Positions 33,033 to 41,561 of a DNA stretch of 44,100 nt are shown in pieces. The DNA comes from Deltaproteobacteria bacterium (GTDB lineage: Bacteria > Desulfobacterota > Desulfobacteria > Desulfobacterales > SpSt-501): the NCBI GenBank assembly GCA_016219005.1, contig JACRCN010000048.1, positions 1-44,100 of the forward strand. The letters are read 5' to 3'. The notes under the pieces are model-generated. The model did not search any database. It was not told the origin of the DNA and was given only the letters and a program-made list of their open reading frames with translations. Numbering within the stretch: the first letter of the stretch is position 1; every line of letters starts with the position of its first letter. The position numbers and the translations under genes were made by a program.

Positions 33033-34439
33033 ATGGCAACCGCACGCTCAAAGAGAGATTACGACGTCATCGTGGTCGGCGCCGGGCCGGCCGGACTTTT
33101 TGCCGCCTACCACATCTGCGAGAATTCCGATCTGCGGGTCCTGGTTATCGAGAAGGGCAAAACCCCCTTCAAGCGCCACTGCCGCATCAGCGACTACCGC
33201 GAATGCTTCAAATGCAAGCCCTGCGACATCCTGAGCGGCATTGGCGGGGCGGGCCTTTTCTCCGACGGGAAGCTGAATTACATCTACAAGCTGGGCAAGA
33301 CCGATCTGTCCCAGTTTATGCCGGTGCCGCAGGCCGAGGCGCTGATCGCCGAGACCGAGAAAATCTTCAACCGCTTCGGGATGGACGGTCCGGTCTACCC
33401 CACCGACATGGAGCACGCCCGCGACGTCCGCAAGAAAGCCAAACGCTTCGGCATCGACCTGCTCATCATCCGCCAGAAACACATCGGCAGCGACCGGCTC
33501 CCGGAGCACATCGCCGCCATGGCCGATCATCTCCGGAACAAGGGCGTGACGCTTCACACCTCGGAAGAAGTCAAACAGATCCGGGTCGAAGACGGCCGCG
33601 CCGCCGGGGTGGCGACCCGCCGCAGGACCTACTCTGCGGACCACATCATCCTAGCGCCGGGCAGAGTCGGCGCCGACTGGATGGGAGAGATCGCTCTGGA
33701 ATTCGGGCTCGGGCTCAAGCAGCGCGGCATCGAAGTCGGGGTGCGGGTGGAGGTCCACAACGACATCATGCAGGATCTCTGCGAGGTGATCTACGACCCC
33801 ACCTTCTTCGTCCAGACCTCCAAATACGACGATCACACCCGCACGTTCTGCACGAACCGGGGCGGCTTCGTCTCCCAGGAGAACTACAGCGATTTCGTCT
33901 GCGTGAACGGCCACGCCTTTCACGACCGCAAATCGGAGAACACGAACTTCGCGTTCCTGTCCAAGGTGGTGCTCACCGAGCCCGTGACCGACAACCAGTC
34001 CTACGGGGTGGCGATCGGCAGCCTGGCCACCCTGATCGGCGGCGGCAAGCCCATCCTGCAACGCTTCGGCGACCTCAAGCGCGGGCGGCGCAGCACTTGG
34101 AACCGCATCAACAAAGGCTACATCCGCCCCACGCTCACCCACGTGGTCTGCGGAGACATCGCCATGGCCCTGCCGGAGCGGATCCTGACCAACATCATCG
34201 AGGGGCTCGATAAATTGAACTGTGTCGTTCCGGGCGTTTCCAACGATGAAACCCTCCTCTACGCCCCGGAAATCAAGTTCTTCGCCACCCAGATCGAAAC
34301 CACCAACGACCTGGAAACGCGCATCAAGGCGATGTACGTGGCGGGAGACGGCCCGGGGGTAGCCGGCAACATCGTCTCGGCCGCGGCGACCGGCCTCATT
34401 CCCGCCCGGGCCATTCTGGCCAAGACCAGGGGCGTCTGA
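33033..34439 (+). CDS. FAD-dependent oxidoreductase, COG2509-like, with Cys cluster
   Basis: Flavoprotein of 468 residues. The dinucleotide motif is VIVVGAGPAGLFAAYHI, and the C-terminal FAD motif is AMYVAGDGPGVAGNIVSAAA. Between them lies the family segment GIGGAGLFSDGKLNY. A cysteine cluster, C-x7-C-x2-C-x2-C, precedes it in HCRISDYRECFKCKPC and could hold an iron-sulfur cluster or zinc. Family members are uncharacterised oxidoreductases and the substrate is unknown. ATG 33033 is chosen; GTG 33024 in the same frame is possible, and neither has a good ribosome site. Its neighbour is the phosphatidyltransferase, which could hint at lipid or isoprenoid modification, but that is speculation. 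Confidence 0.82.
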   Translation: MATARSKRDYDVIVVGAGPAGLFAAYHICENSDLRVLVIEKGKTPFKRHCRISDYRECFKCKPCDILSGIGGAGLFSDGKLNYIYKLGKTDLSQFMPVPQAEALIAETEKIFNRFGMDGPVYPTDMEHARDVRKKAKRFGIDLLIIRQKHIGSDRLPEHIAAMADHLRNKGVTLHTSEEVKQIRVEDGRAAGVATRRRTYSADHIILAPGRVGADWMGEIALEFGLGLKQRGIEVGVRVEVHNDIMQDLCEVIYDPTFFVQTSKYDDHTRTFCTNRGGFVSQENYSDFVCVNGHAFHDRKSENTNFAFLSKVVLTEPVTDNQSYGVAIGSLATLIGGGKPILQRFGDLKRGRRSTWNRINKGYIRPTLTHVVCGDIAMALPERILTNIIEGLDKLNCVVPGVSNDETLLYAPEIKFFATQIETTNDLETRIKAMYVAGDGPGVAGNIVSAAATGLIPARAILAKTRGV

Positions 34440-34506
34440 GGCAGATGCGGAAGACCGCCATGACTGTCAAGAAGCTGAAGCGCGGCAGGGCGAGGCGCCT
34501 GGCGGC

Positions 34507-36147
34507 TTATACTTCTCTGCGACGCTTGTCTTCATCGCGGATCTCGCGCCGCAGGAGTTTTCCCACCTTGGACTTGGGCAGCATGTCCCGGAACTCGATG
34601 TGGTGCGGTATCTTGTAAGGGGCCAGGCTGGTGCGGCACCACTTGATGAGTTCATAGCCCGAGATCCCCTTGATGTCCGCTTTCAACACCACGTAAGCCT
34701 TGATTCGCTCACCGACTTTAACGTCAGGCACACCGACCACGCAGGTGGCCATGACCGCCGGATGCTCCTGGAGAACGGATTCGACCTCCGAAGCGGAGAT
34801 GCGGTAGCCCTTGTGCTTGATGGTGTCCACGGTGCGGTCCACGAAGAAGAGATTTCCGTCGGCATCCATCGACATGATGTCCGCCGTGCGGTACCAGGTC
34901 TCGCCGTCGATGTGAACGAAGGCGGCTTGGGTTTCCTCCGCCTTGTTGAGATAGGCCGTCACCATATGGGATGAGCTCACCAGAAGCTCACCCGGTTCTC
35001 CAATCGGCACCTCCTTGAGCTCGATGGGGTCAACCAGCTTGGCCTTCTTGCTGGGCATCACTTTGCCGACGCTCCTCGGCGGGTTTTCCCGATCCACCGG
35101 GCACATGGCTACCCCCCCGCAGGTTTCGGTGGCGCCGTAGCCCTGGCGGATGGGATGTCCGAATTTTTCCAGCCAGCGGCGGTTCACCTCCGGCGGCAGC
35201 ACGTCGCCGCCGCTGAAGCAATACGCCAGGGAACTCAGGTCGTACTGGTCCAGGCGCGAGTGTTCAAGCATCATGCGGTAAAGCGTCGGCACGCCGATCA
35301 TGGTTCTAGCACGGAAAATCCGAATGGCGTCGAAGGCGGCATCCAGGTTGATGCGGGGCTGAACGATCAAGGAGCCGCCCACGAGCAGCGCGGCCAGGCT
35401 GCAGGTCTGGCCGAGGATATGGAAGAGAGGGGCATTGCCCATGACGATGTTGTCCTCCGGCGCAAACAGCGGCTGGCTCATGCGGATCTGCTCGTCGGCG
35501 GAGACCAGGAAAAGGGCATGCGAAATGGGCACCCCCTTGGGAAACTTGGTCGTTCCCCCCGTATAAAGGATCTCGGCGATTTGCCCGCCGCCCCGCGGAG
35601 CTTCCGCCGCCAAATGGGATGAGCCGGAGCCCGATATCAGTTTGCGAAATGCGTGGGTATTTCCGTGGACGGCCGTTTTGCCTCTCGGAACCACATCGAA
35701 GAGGTATCCGAACGCCCGCTTCCATGCCGGCAGCAGGTCGACCATGTTGGAGTAAATGACCCGCTTCAGGCCCGTTTGGGGCAAAGCGCTGGTCACGTAT
35801 CCGAAATTGGTGTCGGCGCAGACAATGGTTTCGGATCCGCTGTCGTTGGCGATGTAGATGATGTCGTGCGGGGTGTAGATGGGAGTGATCGGAACGGCCA
35901 CGGCCCCGATACGCTGGATGCCGAGCCAGGCCACCACCCAGTTGATGCCGTTGGGGATATAGAGCATTACTTTCTGGCCGGCGGTCACACCGAGGCCTGC
36001 GAGGGAGGAGGCAAAGGCTTCCGCCAGACCCCTCACCCGACGGTAGGAAAACCGTCGGCCCAGATAGATTACCGCCGTGTGGTCCCCGCGCCGCTCTGCC
36101 GTATCCGCGAACACGGAATAGATCGACTGGGTGCTGAAATCGGTCAT
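34507..36147 (-). CDS. AMP-forming acyl-CoA ligase
   Basis: ANL-family ligase of 546 residues that activates a carboxylic acid as acyl-AMP, then acyl-CoA. Sequence marks are the phosphate loop YTGGTTKFPKG, GYGATETCGG, the hinge and Asp region WYRTADIMSMDADGNLFFVD followed by KGYRISASEVES, and the C-terminal catalytic Lys in KSKVGKLLRRE. All are intact, so the enzyme should be active. It follows livF by 55 bases on the minus strand and looks like the last gene of the transporter operon, so it probably activates the acid brought in by the importer. Substrate type (fatty, aromatic or branched) cannot be set from sequence. Confidence 0.92.
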   Translation of the reverse strand: MTDFSTQSIYSVFADTAERRGDHTAVIYLGRRFSYRRVRGLAEAFASSLAGLGVTAGQKVMLYIPNGINWVVAWLGIQRIGAVAVPITPIYTPHDIIYIANDSGSETIVCADTNFGYVTSALPQTGLKRVIYSNMVDLLPAWKRAFGYLFDVVPRGKTAVHGNTHAFRKLISGSGSSHLAAEAPRGGGQIAEILYTGGTTKFPKGVPISHALFLVSADEQIRMSQPLFAPEDNIVMGNAPLFHILGQTCSLAALLVGGSLIVQPRINLDAAFDAIRIFRARTMIGVPTLYRMMLEHSRLDQYDLSSLAYCFSGGDVLPPEVNRRWLEKFGHPIRQGYGATETCGGVAMCPVDRENPPRSVGKVMPSKKAKLVDPIELKEVPIGEPGELLVSSSHMVTAYLNKAEETQAAFVHIDGETWYRTADIMSMDADGNLFFVDRTVDTIKHKGYRISASEVESVLQEHPAVMATCVVGVPDVKVGERIKAYVVLKADIKGISGYELIKWCRTSLAPYKIPHHIEFRDMLPKSKVGKLLRREIRDEDKRRREV

Positions 36148-36202
36148 GGCGATTGGCTTCTCGTTTCGCAGAGATTTTATTTAAGTGTCATTGCCCAAGG
36201 CG

Positions 36203-36994
36203 CTATAGCCCAAAGTAGGCGGACTTTATCTCCGGGTTTTGCATCAGTTCGGGGCCCGTGCCGGCAAGAGCGAGCATGCCGTTTTCGACTACATACCCGC
36301 GATCGATCACCGGCAGAACCGGGCGCGCGAACTGTTCGCTCATTACCACCGTGAGGCGGTAACGCTGCTTCAAGCTGACCACCGCGTCCACCACCGCCTG
36401 CTGCATCAGCGGGCTCAGACCCAACAGCGGCTCATCCAGCAAAAGGAGCCTGGGCCTGACGACCAGCGTCATGCCGATGGAAAGCATCTGCTGCTCGCCG
36501 CCGCTCATAAAACCGGCTTTGCGGGTCTTCAGTCTTCGCAGGTGCGGAAACAGCTCAAAGACGGATTCGATGGTTTCCTTCACCTCCGAGCGGGTCCTCA
36601 GATAGCCTGCAATCCTCAGGTTCTCGAGCACACTGCTTTCCGGAAACACCGGGTGGCGTTCACGCGCGAGCACGATCCCTTTTTTCACCCGTTCGCTGGG
36701 CGTGGTTGCGGTGATGTCTTCGCCATTGAACAGAACTTGGCCATAGAGTGTAATGCGTTCGCCGCCGCGCCGTTTCTCCTTGGTGCGCATGTCGATGAGC
36801 AGGCCCGAAAGCGCGTTCATCAGGGTGGTCTTGCCGGCGCTGTTCGAGCCGATGACCCCCACGATTTCCCCCGGATGCACTTCAAGACTGAGACCGTTGA
36901 TGGCCAGGGCGTTTTCGAAGAACACCATCAGGTCCCGCACCTCGAGAATGGCCTGTCTCTTTGGGGCAGCGGCAGCGGTCTGGTTAGAGTCCAT
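36203..36994 (-). CDS. livF: Liv-type ABC transporter ATP-binding protein (LivF-like)
   Basis: Cytoplasmic ATPase of 263 residues. Walker A is GSNSAGKTT with Ser where GxxGxGK usually has Gly, the signature is MSGGEQQML, Walker B is LLLLDEPLLGLSP, and the switch His is replaced by VVMSEQFA, as in LivF proteins that have Gln or other residues there. The N-terminus carries about 15 extra residues (MDSNQTAAAAPKRQA). It follows livG by 18 bases. With LivG it would power import through the LivHM channel. Confidence 0.93.
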   Translation of the reverse strand: MDSNQTAAAAPKRQAILEVRDLMVFFENALAINGLSLEVHPGEIVGVIGSNSAGKTTLMNALSGLLIDMRTKEKRRGGERITLYGQVLFNGEDITATTPSERVKKGIVLARERHPVFPESSVLENLRIAGYLRTRSEVKETIESVFELFPHLRRLKTRKAGFMSGGEQQMLSIGMTLVVRPRLLLLDEPLLGLSPLMQQAVVDAVVSLKQRYRLTVVMSEQFARPVLPVIDRGYVVENGMLALAGTGPELMQNPEIKSAYFGL

Positions 36995-37012
36995 ATTCGC
37001 GGAGTCCTCGTC

Positions 37013-37768
37013 TCATGCTTCGACGCCCAGATATGCCTTTTTGACCGCATCGCTTTGCATGACCTGCTCTGGCTTGCCGTCTGCGATTTTCTGGCCGTAG
37101 TTGAGAACGACGACCCGGTTGGCGATCCGGAACAGTTCCTTCAGACGGTGCTCGATCATGATGATGGATTTGCCCTCCATGCCGAGCTTCTCAATGATCG
37201 GGACCATGCTCGCCACTTCGGCCAGACTCAGGCCCGAGAACAGTTCATCGAGGATGATCACGTCCGGCTGCAGGGCGATCGCTTTGGCAAGCTCGAGGCG
37301 TTTCAGATATCCCTGGGGCAGAGCGCTTGCGTTTTTGTAGGCTACCTGAGCGTCCCGTTCAAACCCCACCTCTTCGAGCAGATCGAGGGCCACGGCATCC
37401 CGGTCACCGTAGCGGCCTCCCGCCATCTTTTTGACCCTGGGTGAGTACAGGGGGATGATCATGTTCTTGTAGGCCGGAAGCCGATAAAAGGGTTTGACCA
37501 TCTGAAAGGTGCGGGCGATACCCAGACCCACGATGGCATAAGGCGCAACTCCGGTGATGCGACGGCCCCGGTAGATGACGTCGCCATCGGTGGGCTTGAC
37601 GAATCCGGTGATGAGGTTTACCGCGGTGGTCTTGCCGGAACCGTTCGGCCCGATAAGCCCCAGCAATTCGCCCTCGGCCAGTTCAAAGCTAAGGCCCGAA
37701 ATGGCCTGGATGCCCCCGAAATTCTTATAGAGTTCACGGACCTCCAAAAGCGCGGCAGCCCCCATCAC
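37013..37768 (-). CDS. livG: Liv-type ABC transporter ATP-binding protein (LivG-like)
   Basis: ATPase of 251 residues. Walker A is GPNGSGKTT, and the LivG-specific segment after it (LGIARTFQMVKPFYRLPAYK) is present. Walker B is DVIILDELFSGLSL with Leu where the family has Pro, and the switch region IIMIEHRLKELF has the catalytic His. The ABC signature is degenerate (ASALPQGYLKRLELAKAIAL in place of LSxGQ). The start overlaps the livM stop by 4 bases. Confidence 0.93.
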   Translation of the reverse strand: MMGAAALLEVRELYKNFGGIQAISGLSFELAEGELLGLIGPNGSGKTTAVNLITGFVKPTDGDVIYRGRRITGVAPYAIVGLGIARTFQMVKPFYRLPAYKNMIIPLYSPRVKKMAGGRYGDRDAVALDLLEEVGFERDAQVAYKNASALPQGYLKRLELAKAIALQPDVIILDELFSGLSLAEVASMVPIIEKLGMEGKSIIMIEHRLKELFRIANRVVVLNYGQKIADGKPEQVMQSDAVKKAYLGVEA

Positions 37769-38775
37769 TCTACCTCCACCCAGCGTTCGAACTGGTGGTA
37801 TTTGCGCTCTACGTAGTGGAAGATGCCCTCCGGGAGTCCCACGATGAACACGGCCAGGAAGAGGCCGTAAAACACGATGCGCAGGCCGCCGATACCGCGC
37901 AGGACCTCGGACAGCGGTACCAGAATCACCGCCCCCAGGGCCGCGCCGGCCAATGTCCCCGGTCCCCCCACCACCGCTGCTGCGATCGGCAGTATGGAGT
38001 AATCCAGCGCAAAGACCGGCATGCCCACAAACATGTACACATGGGTCATGAAGGCGCCCGCCAATGCCCCGATGCTGCTGGCGATGAAGAGCGCCTGGGT
38101 CTTGAACCGGTAAATGTTGATACCGGCGTTGATCACCGAGCGGTCGTTGTCCTTGATGCCCTTCAGCACCAGCCCGTAGTCGGAGTCCAGCATGCGCCGG
38201 AAACCGAAAAGCGCCGCCAGGAGCACGATCACGATCAGGTACAGCTCAACCCACTTGGAAGGCAGGGGCGCGATCCCGCTCAGGCCCTCCGTTCCGCCGA
38301 AGATCTTGGTCGCTTCGACGATGCGCACGAGCATCAAGGGAATGATCAGCGTGACCATGGAGAAGTAGATCCCACGCAGCCGCAGGACCGGCAGCAGAAG
38401 CAGCGTGCTCATCAGCCCTCCGAGCAGTGCCGATACGGGCAGCGCTGCCAGGGGGTGCCAGCCGAAGTAATGGTTGAGTATCCCCGAGCAGTAGGCCCCC
38501 AGGCCGAAGAACAGCGACTGGCCCAGGGAGACCATGCCGGACTGGGCGAGAATGTCCCAGCTGATGGCCAGCAGCGCGAACACGGCAACCGAGAGGAGCA
38601 CTCTCTGCCAGTAGTCGTCAAGAACAAGGGGCAGGCCCAGAAACCCCACCACGGGTATCAGCCGGGGCGCCAGCAAATAGAGCATCTCGCGCCAGGAACA
38701 CAGCGCGAAGACGTCACCCGCGCGGGCCTTGATGCCCCGGTCAATTCGTTCTCTGCGCCGGTTCAATCGGCTCAT
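37765..38775 (-). CDS. livM: Liv-type ABC transporter permease (LivM-like)
   Basis: Inner-membrane permease of 336 residues with about nine hydrophobic segments. The cytoplasmic coupling loop reads SDYGLVLKGIKDNDRSVINA, close to the LivM pattern (RAIReNE..A). QSGMVSLGQSLFFGLGAY is the conserved early motif. The first 40 residues are basic and extend beyond the usual start. It overlaps livH and livG by 4 bases each, showing translational coupling. Confidence 0.93.
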   Translation of the reverse strand: MSRLNRRRERIDRGIKARAGDVFALCSWREMLYLLAPRLIPVVGFLGLPLVLDDYWQRVLLSVAVFALLAISWDILAQSGMVSLGQSLFFGLGAYCSGILNHYFGWHPLAALPVSALLGGLMSTLLLLPVLRLRGIYFSMVTLIIPLMLVRIVEATKIFGGTEGLSGIAPLPSKWVELYLIVIVLLAALFGFRRMLDSDYGLVLKGIKDNDRSVINAGINIYRFKTQALFIASSIGALAGAFMTHVYMFVGMPVFALDYSILPIAAAVVGGPGTLAGAALGAVILVPLSEVLRGIGGLRIVFYGLFLAVFIVGLPEGIFHYVERKYHQFERWVEVE

Positions 38776-39644
38776 ATTCTTTCTTCGAGTTCCTTCTGTC
38801 GACCGAAAAAGCCGGAAGGTTTTATCACCAACACGATGAGAATGGCGGCGAGACTCACGATCATGGTCCAGTGCGAGCTGATGTAGGCGTCCGTCAGTCG
38901 TTCGGCAAACCCAATGAGGAAACTGGCCAGGATGACCCCGCCGGTGCTGCCGAGCCCGCCGATGATGCAGACGGCCAGGGCCTTGATCAGAACCTCGTAG
39001 CCTTCACTCGGCGATATGCTGCCGAGGGGGATGACGATGCTGGCGGCAAAAGCCGCCAGGCCGCAGCCGAAGGAGACTGCGAGCATGGCGATCCGGTCCG
39101 AATCCATTCCCAGGGTGAGGGCCGTCCGCTCGTCCTGCGCAATCCCGCGAAACGCCAGGCCGAGGCGGGTGTAGTGCGTAAAAGCCCACAACCCCGCGAC
39201 GAGCAGGCCGGCCGTCAGCACGATCAGAATGCGCTGCATGTCGACCATGGTGTCGGCGATCATGAAACTCTGGTCGACGAGAACCGGCAGGGTGTATTCA
39301 AAGCCCACGAATCCCAGGTAGTTGAACAGCTCCAGGATCGCAAGCCCGATTCCGAAGGTCGCGATCACCTCGGACAGAGCCTGTCCGCGCACCCTCAGGA
39401 GGACGAACCGATACATCCCCGCCCCGAACGCCATGCTCAAAAGGATTGAAAGGGGGGCCGCCAGCCAAAACGAAATCCCCGTCAGGTTGAGGAGAAGCCA
39501 ACTGGCGTAGGCCGCAAAGATGTACACGGCGCCGTAGGCGAAGTTGGCCACCCCGCTGATGCCGAACGTCAGGTTGAACCCAATGGCCATCAAGGCCAGG
39601 ATGGCGCTGTTGATCAACGCGTAGATCATTGTCCCCAGAAACAT
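38772..39644 (-). CDS. livH: Liv-type ABC transporter permease (LivH-like)
   Basis: Inner-membrane permease of 290 residues that pairs with LivM. Typical segments are ALINSAILALMAIGFNLTFG, GVANFAYGAVYIFAAYASWL and the coupling loop LGLAFRGIAQDERTALTLGM, followed by AFAASIVIPLGSISPSEGYE and GGLGSTGGVILASFLIG. It begins 141 bases after the binding-protein gene, with a strong hairpin in between. Confidence 0.93.
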   Translation of the reverse strand: MFLGTMIYALINSAILALMAIGFNLTFGISGVANFAYGAVYIFAAYASWLLLNLTGISFWLAAPLSILLSMAFGAGMYRFVLLRVRGQALSEVIATFGIGLAILELFNYLGFVGFEYTLPVLVDQSFMIADTMVDMQRILIVLTAGLLVAGLWAFTHYTRLGLAFRGIAQDERTALTLGMDSDRIAMLAVSFGCGLAAFAASIVIPLGSISPSEGYEVLIKALAVCIIGGLGSTGGVILASFLIGFAERLTDAYISSHWTMIVSLAAILIVLVIKPSGFFGRQKELEERI

Positions 39645-39746
39645 CGATCAAGGCTCCCGTGTGGTCATCAGGGATCTGTTCCGGGTTTCGGACGGCAGGC
39701 GAATCGAAACGTTCGGAGGGTGGGACATTCGCCGATTCCAGTGCCA

Positions 39747-39774
39747 GGGCCCCGATGATATGCTCATGGGGCCC
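39747..39774. repeat. Strong hairpin between livK and livH
   Basis: GGGCCCC (39747-39753) with ATGA (39755-39758) pairs with TCAT (39764-39767) and GGGGCCC (39768-39774): 11 bp with one bulged base and a 5-base loop. No T run follows. Such hairpins after binding-protein genes often protect the upstream mRNA and let less transcription through to the permease genes. Confidence 0.6.
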
Positions 39775-39785
39775 CGGATTTACCT

Positions 39786-41066
39786 TTATTTGGCCGGCTT
39801 CAGCCCCTTGGGAAGCTTGATCTTGGCTTCGGCCAGGGCGTCCGGGAAGACAATCTTGCGTTTTCCATCTTCCGTCCACTGGAAAACCGCTCCCACTGCT
39901 GTTTCCGTGGGGTCGAAGCCGTATACGGCCTGCTGCCCTTCGTCAAACTTGACGCGTCCCGTGACGCCGATGCGGTCGGTCTTCTTGAGTTGAGCCACGA
40001 GCGCATCCGGATCAATGCTGCCGGCACGGTCGATGGCCTCGGCCAGGATGTATACGGATTCGTAGGAAGGCGCCGGCCCGTGACCGGCCTGGATTTCCTT
40101 GTCGTAGGCCTTCTTGTAGTTGTTGAGGAACTCAACAGACATCGTCATCTTGTCGCTCGCAATCGCGCTGCCCATTTCAAAGTTACAGTTGACGGCCCCA
40201 CCGATCTTGGCGTCAAAGGTTTTCCAGGCATCCCTGCCGGCCAGCGGTGAAATGAAACCCGCCATCAGGGCCGGTACGTTCATGGATTTCCACTGTTTGA
40301 CCAGGACTCCACTTTGAGGCATGTCAAAAATCGGCATGATCACCTGGGCCCCTTTGGAGCGGGCTTTCATCAAACCAGAGGAAAAATCCGAGGCGCCGGT
40401 GGGGTAGGCCTCCTGGTCGAGAACCTCCCAGCCGGCCTTATCAAAATAGTTGCTTTTTACCAGGTCCGCGGTGGCCCTTGCCCACGCAACATCCTGGTGC
40501 ATCACATACACTTTGGTGAAACCGAATTCCTTGTTGATGGCCGCCATGGCCCCGGCCAGGTATTTCACCAGGTAAACGGCGTTCAGGCAGTTACGGAAGA
40601 CGTATTTGTATTTCTCGGGATCCTCCTTGACCTTCTTCTCCGAGGCCGGCGACATCGCGATGGTCCCGATCATCGGGGTTTTGTATTTTGAAAGCAAATC
40701 CATGGCCGCGGTCAGAGCCTCGGAACGAAAAGGTCCCACCACAATGGCGGCCGGTTTTTTCTCGAGAATGATTTTTTCAATGCCAAGCAATGCTTCAGGA
40801 ACGGGCACACCCGGTGCCGCATCCCGGATATCGGAGGAGAACACCAGAAGCTGCCTTTTTTCGCCAGCAACCGTTACCCCGCCCTTGGCGTTAATCTCAC
40901 GGACGGCCATTTCCACTGCCTTGAGAGATTCTTTGCCCTCCAGGAACCCCAGGGAGGTAGGTACGCCAATGACGATTGGCTCCGCCGACATGACCGCCTG
41001 AGCGGTAAGCAGACTTGCCGCCAACGCAAACACGATCACGGTCTGGAAAAAAAATTTAGGTTTCAT
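39786..41066 (-). CDS. livK: Periplasmic substrate-binding protein of the Liv-type importer
   Basis: Exported type I binding protein (Peripla_BP_6) of 426 residues. A signal peptide (FFFQTVIVFALAASLLTAQA, cleaved near MSA-EP) leads into IVIGVPTSLGFLEGKESLKA and VEMAVREINAKGG, the usual start of LivK/AmiC-like lobes. KYKTPMIGTIAMSPAS and VYVMHQDVAWARATADLVKS are further family landmarks. ATG 41066 has AAGGAGG five bases upstream. The partner ligase at the operon end suggests an organic acid rather than leucine as ligand, which is inference; the pocket residues do not tell me which. Confidence 0.92.
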   Translation of the reverse strand: MKPKFFFQTVIVFALAASLLTAQAVMSAEPIVIGVPTSLGFLEGKESLKAVEMAVREINAKGGVTVAGEKRQLLVFSSDIRDAAPGVPVPEALLGIEKIILEKKPAAIVVGPFRSEALTAAMDLLSKYKTPMIGTIAMSPASEKKVKEDPEKYKYVFRNCLNAVYLVKYLAGAMAAINKEFGFTKVYVMHQDVAWARATADLVKSNYFDKAGWEVLDQEAYPTGASDFSSGLMKARSKGAQVIMPIFDMPQSGVLVKQWKSMNVPALMAGFISPLAGRDAWKTFDAKIGGAVNCNFEMGSAIASDKMTMSVEFLNNYKKAYDKEIQAGHGPAPSYESVYILAEAIDRAGSIDPDALVAQLKKTDRIGVTGRVKFDEGQQAVYGFDPTETAVGAVFQWTEDGKRKIVFPDALAEAKIKLPKGLKPAK

Positions 41067-41184
41067 GGCTGCCTCCTTCGGCTTTATTGCACCTTCTCCT
41101 GAAGCGGGGCGAATCCCCGCTGGAGCGAAACAATCTTAACCGATGCTATTTCTCTCTCATGCACAATGAAGAACGAGCAGTTCC

Positions 41185-41224
41185 CAATGAAAGTAATCCG
41201 TATCTTCTGATTTTACTTTCATTG
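41185..41224. promoter_or_regulatory. Perfect 12-bp inverted repeat upstream of livK
   Basis: CAATGAAAGTAA (41185-41196) and TTACTTTCATTG (41213-41224) are perfect arms with a 16-base spacer, about 120 bases before the livK start in an AT-rich divergent region. No T run follows either arm. It is probably a regulator-binding site for the livK operon, or for both sides. Confidence 0.6.
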
Positions 41225-41370
41225 ATGGGCGAGCACTCTATTAGATGAATTTAATTTATATATATCAGAATAATTTTAGATACATTGTAGCTACGATGTG
41301 GCAGCTGAAAAGTCAAGCGTCTTTTTCAGACATGGCCACGGGTACAAAAATCTCATTCAATCGAATTCCA

Positions 41371-41412
41371 TTGACAGCTGATAAGCCGTTATGTATTTAC
41401 ATTTTAAATACA
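41371..41412 (+). promoter_or_regulatory. Promoter with palindromic operator before the acyl-CoA synthetase
   Basis: TTGACA (41371-41376) and TATTTA (41394-41399) are 17 bases apart. A perfect 8-bp palindrome, TGTATTTA-cattt-TAAATACA (41392-41412), covers the -10 box, so a bound dimer would block transcription. The other part of the 495-base gap holds the inverted repeat at 41185 and no gene. Confidence 0.65.
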
Positions 41413-41561
41413 ATATAGCTGCACGTACCCTGGATTTTAACGCCCCTGATGGTCCCAGTACGGGTGCTGAGTTAATAATGAAGGCATTCGCTGCATCACA
41501 TGATACATAGTTATAATTTGGTTGTCGTTGAATCGCGCATGCCCAGATAGGAGGTGGAACG

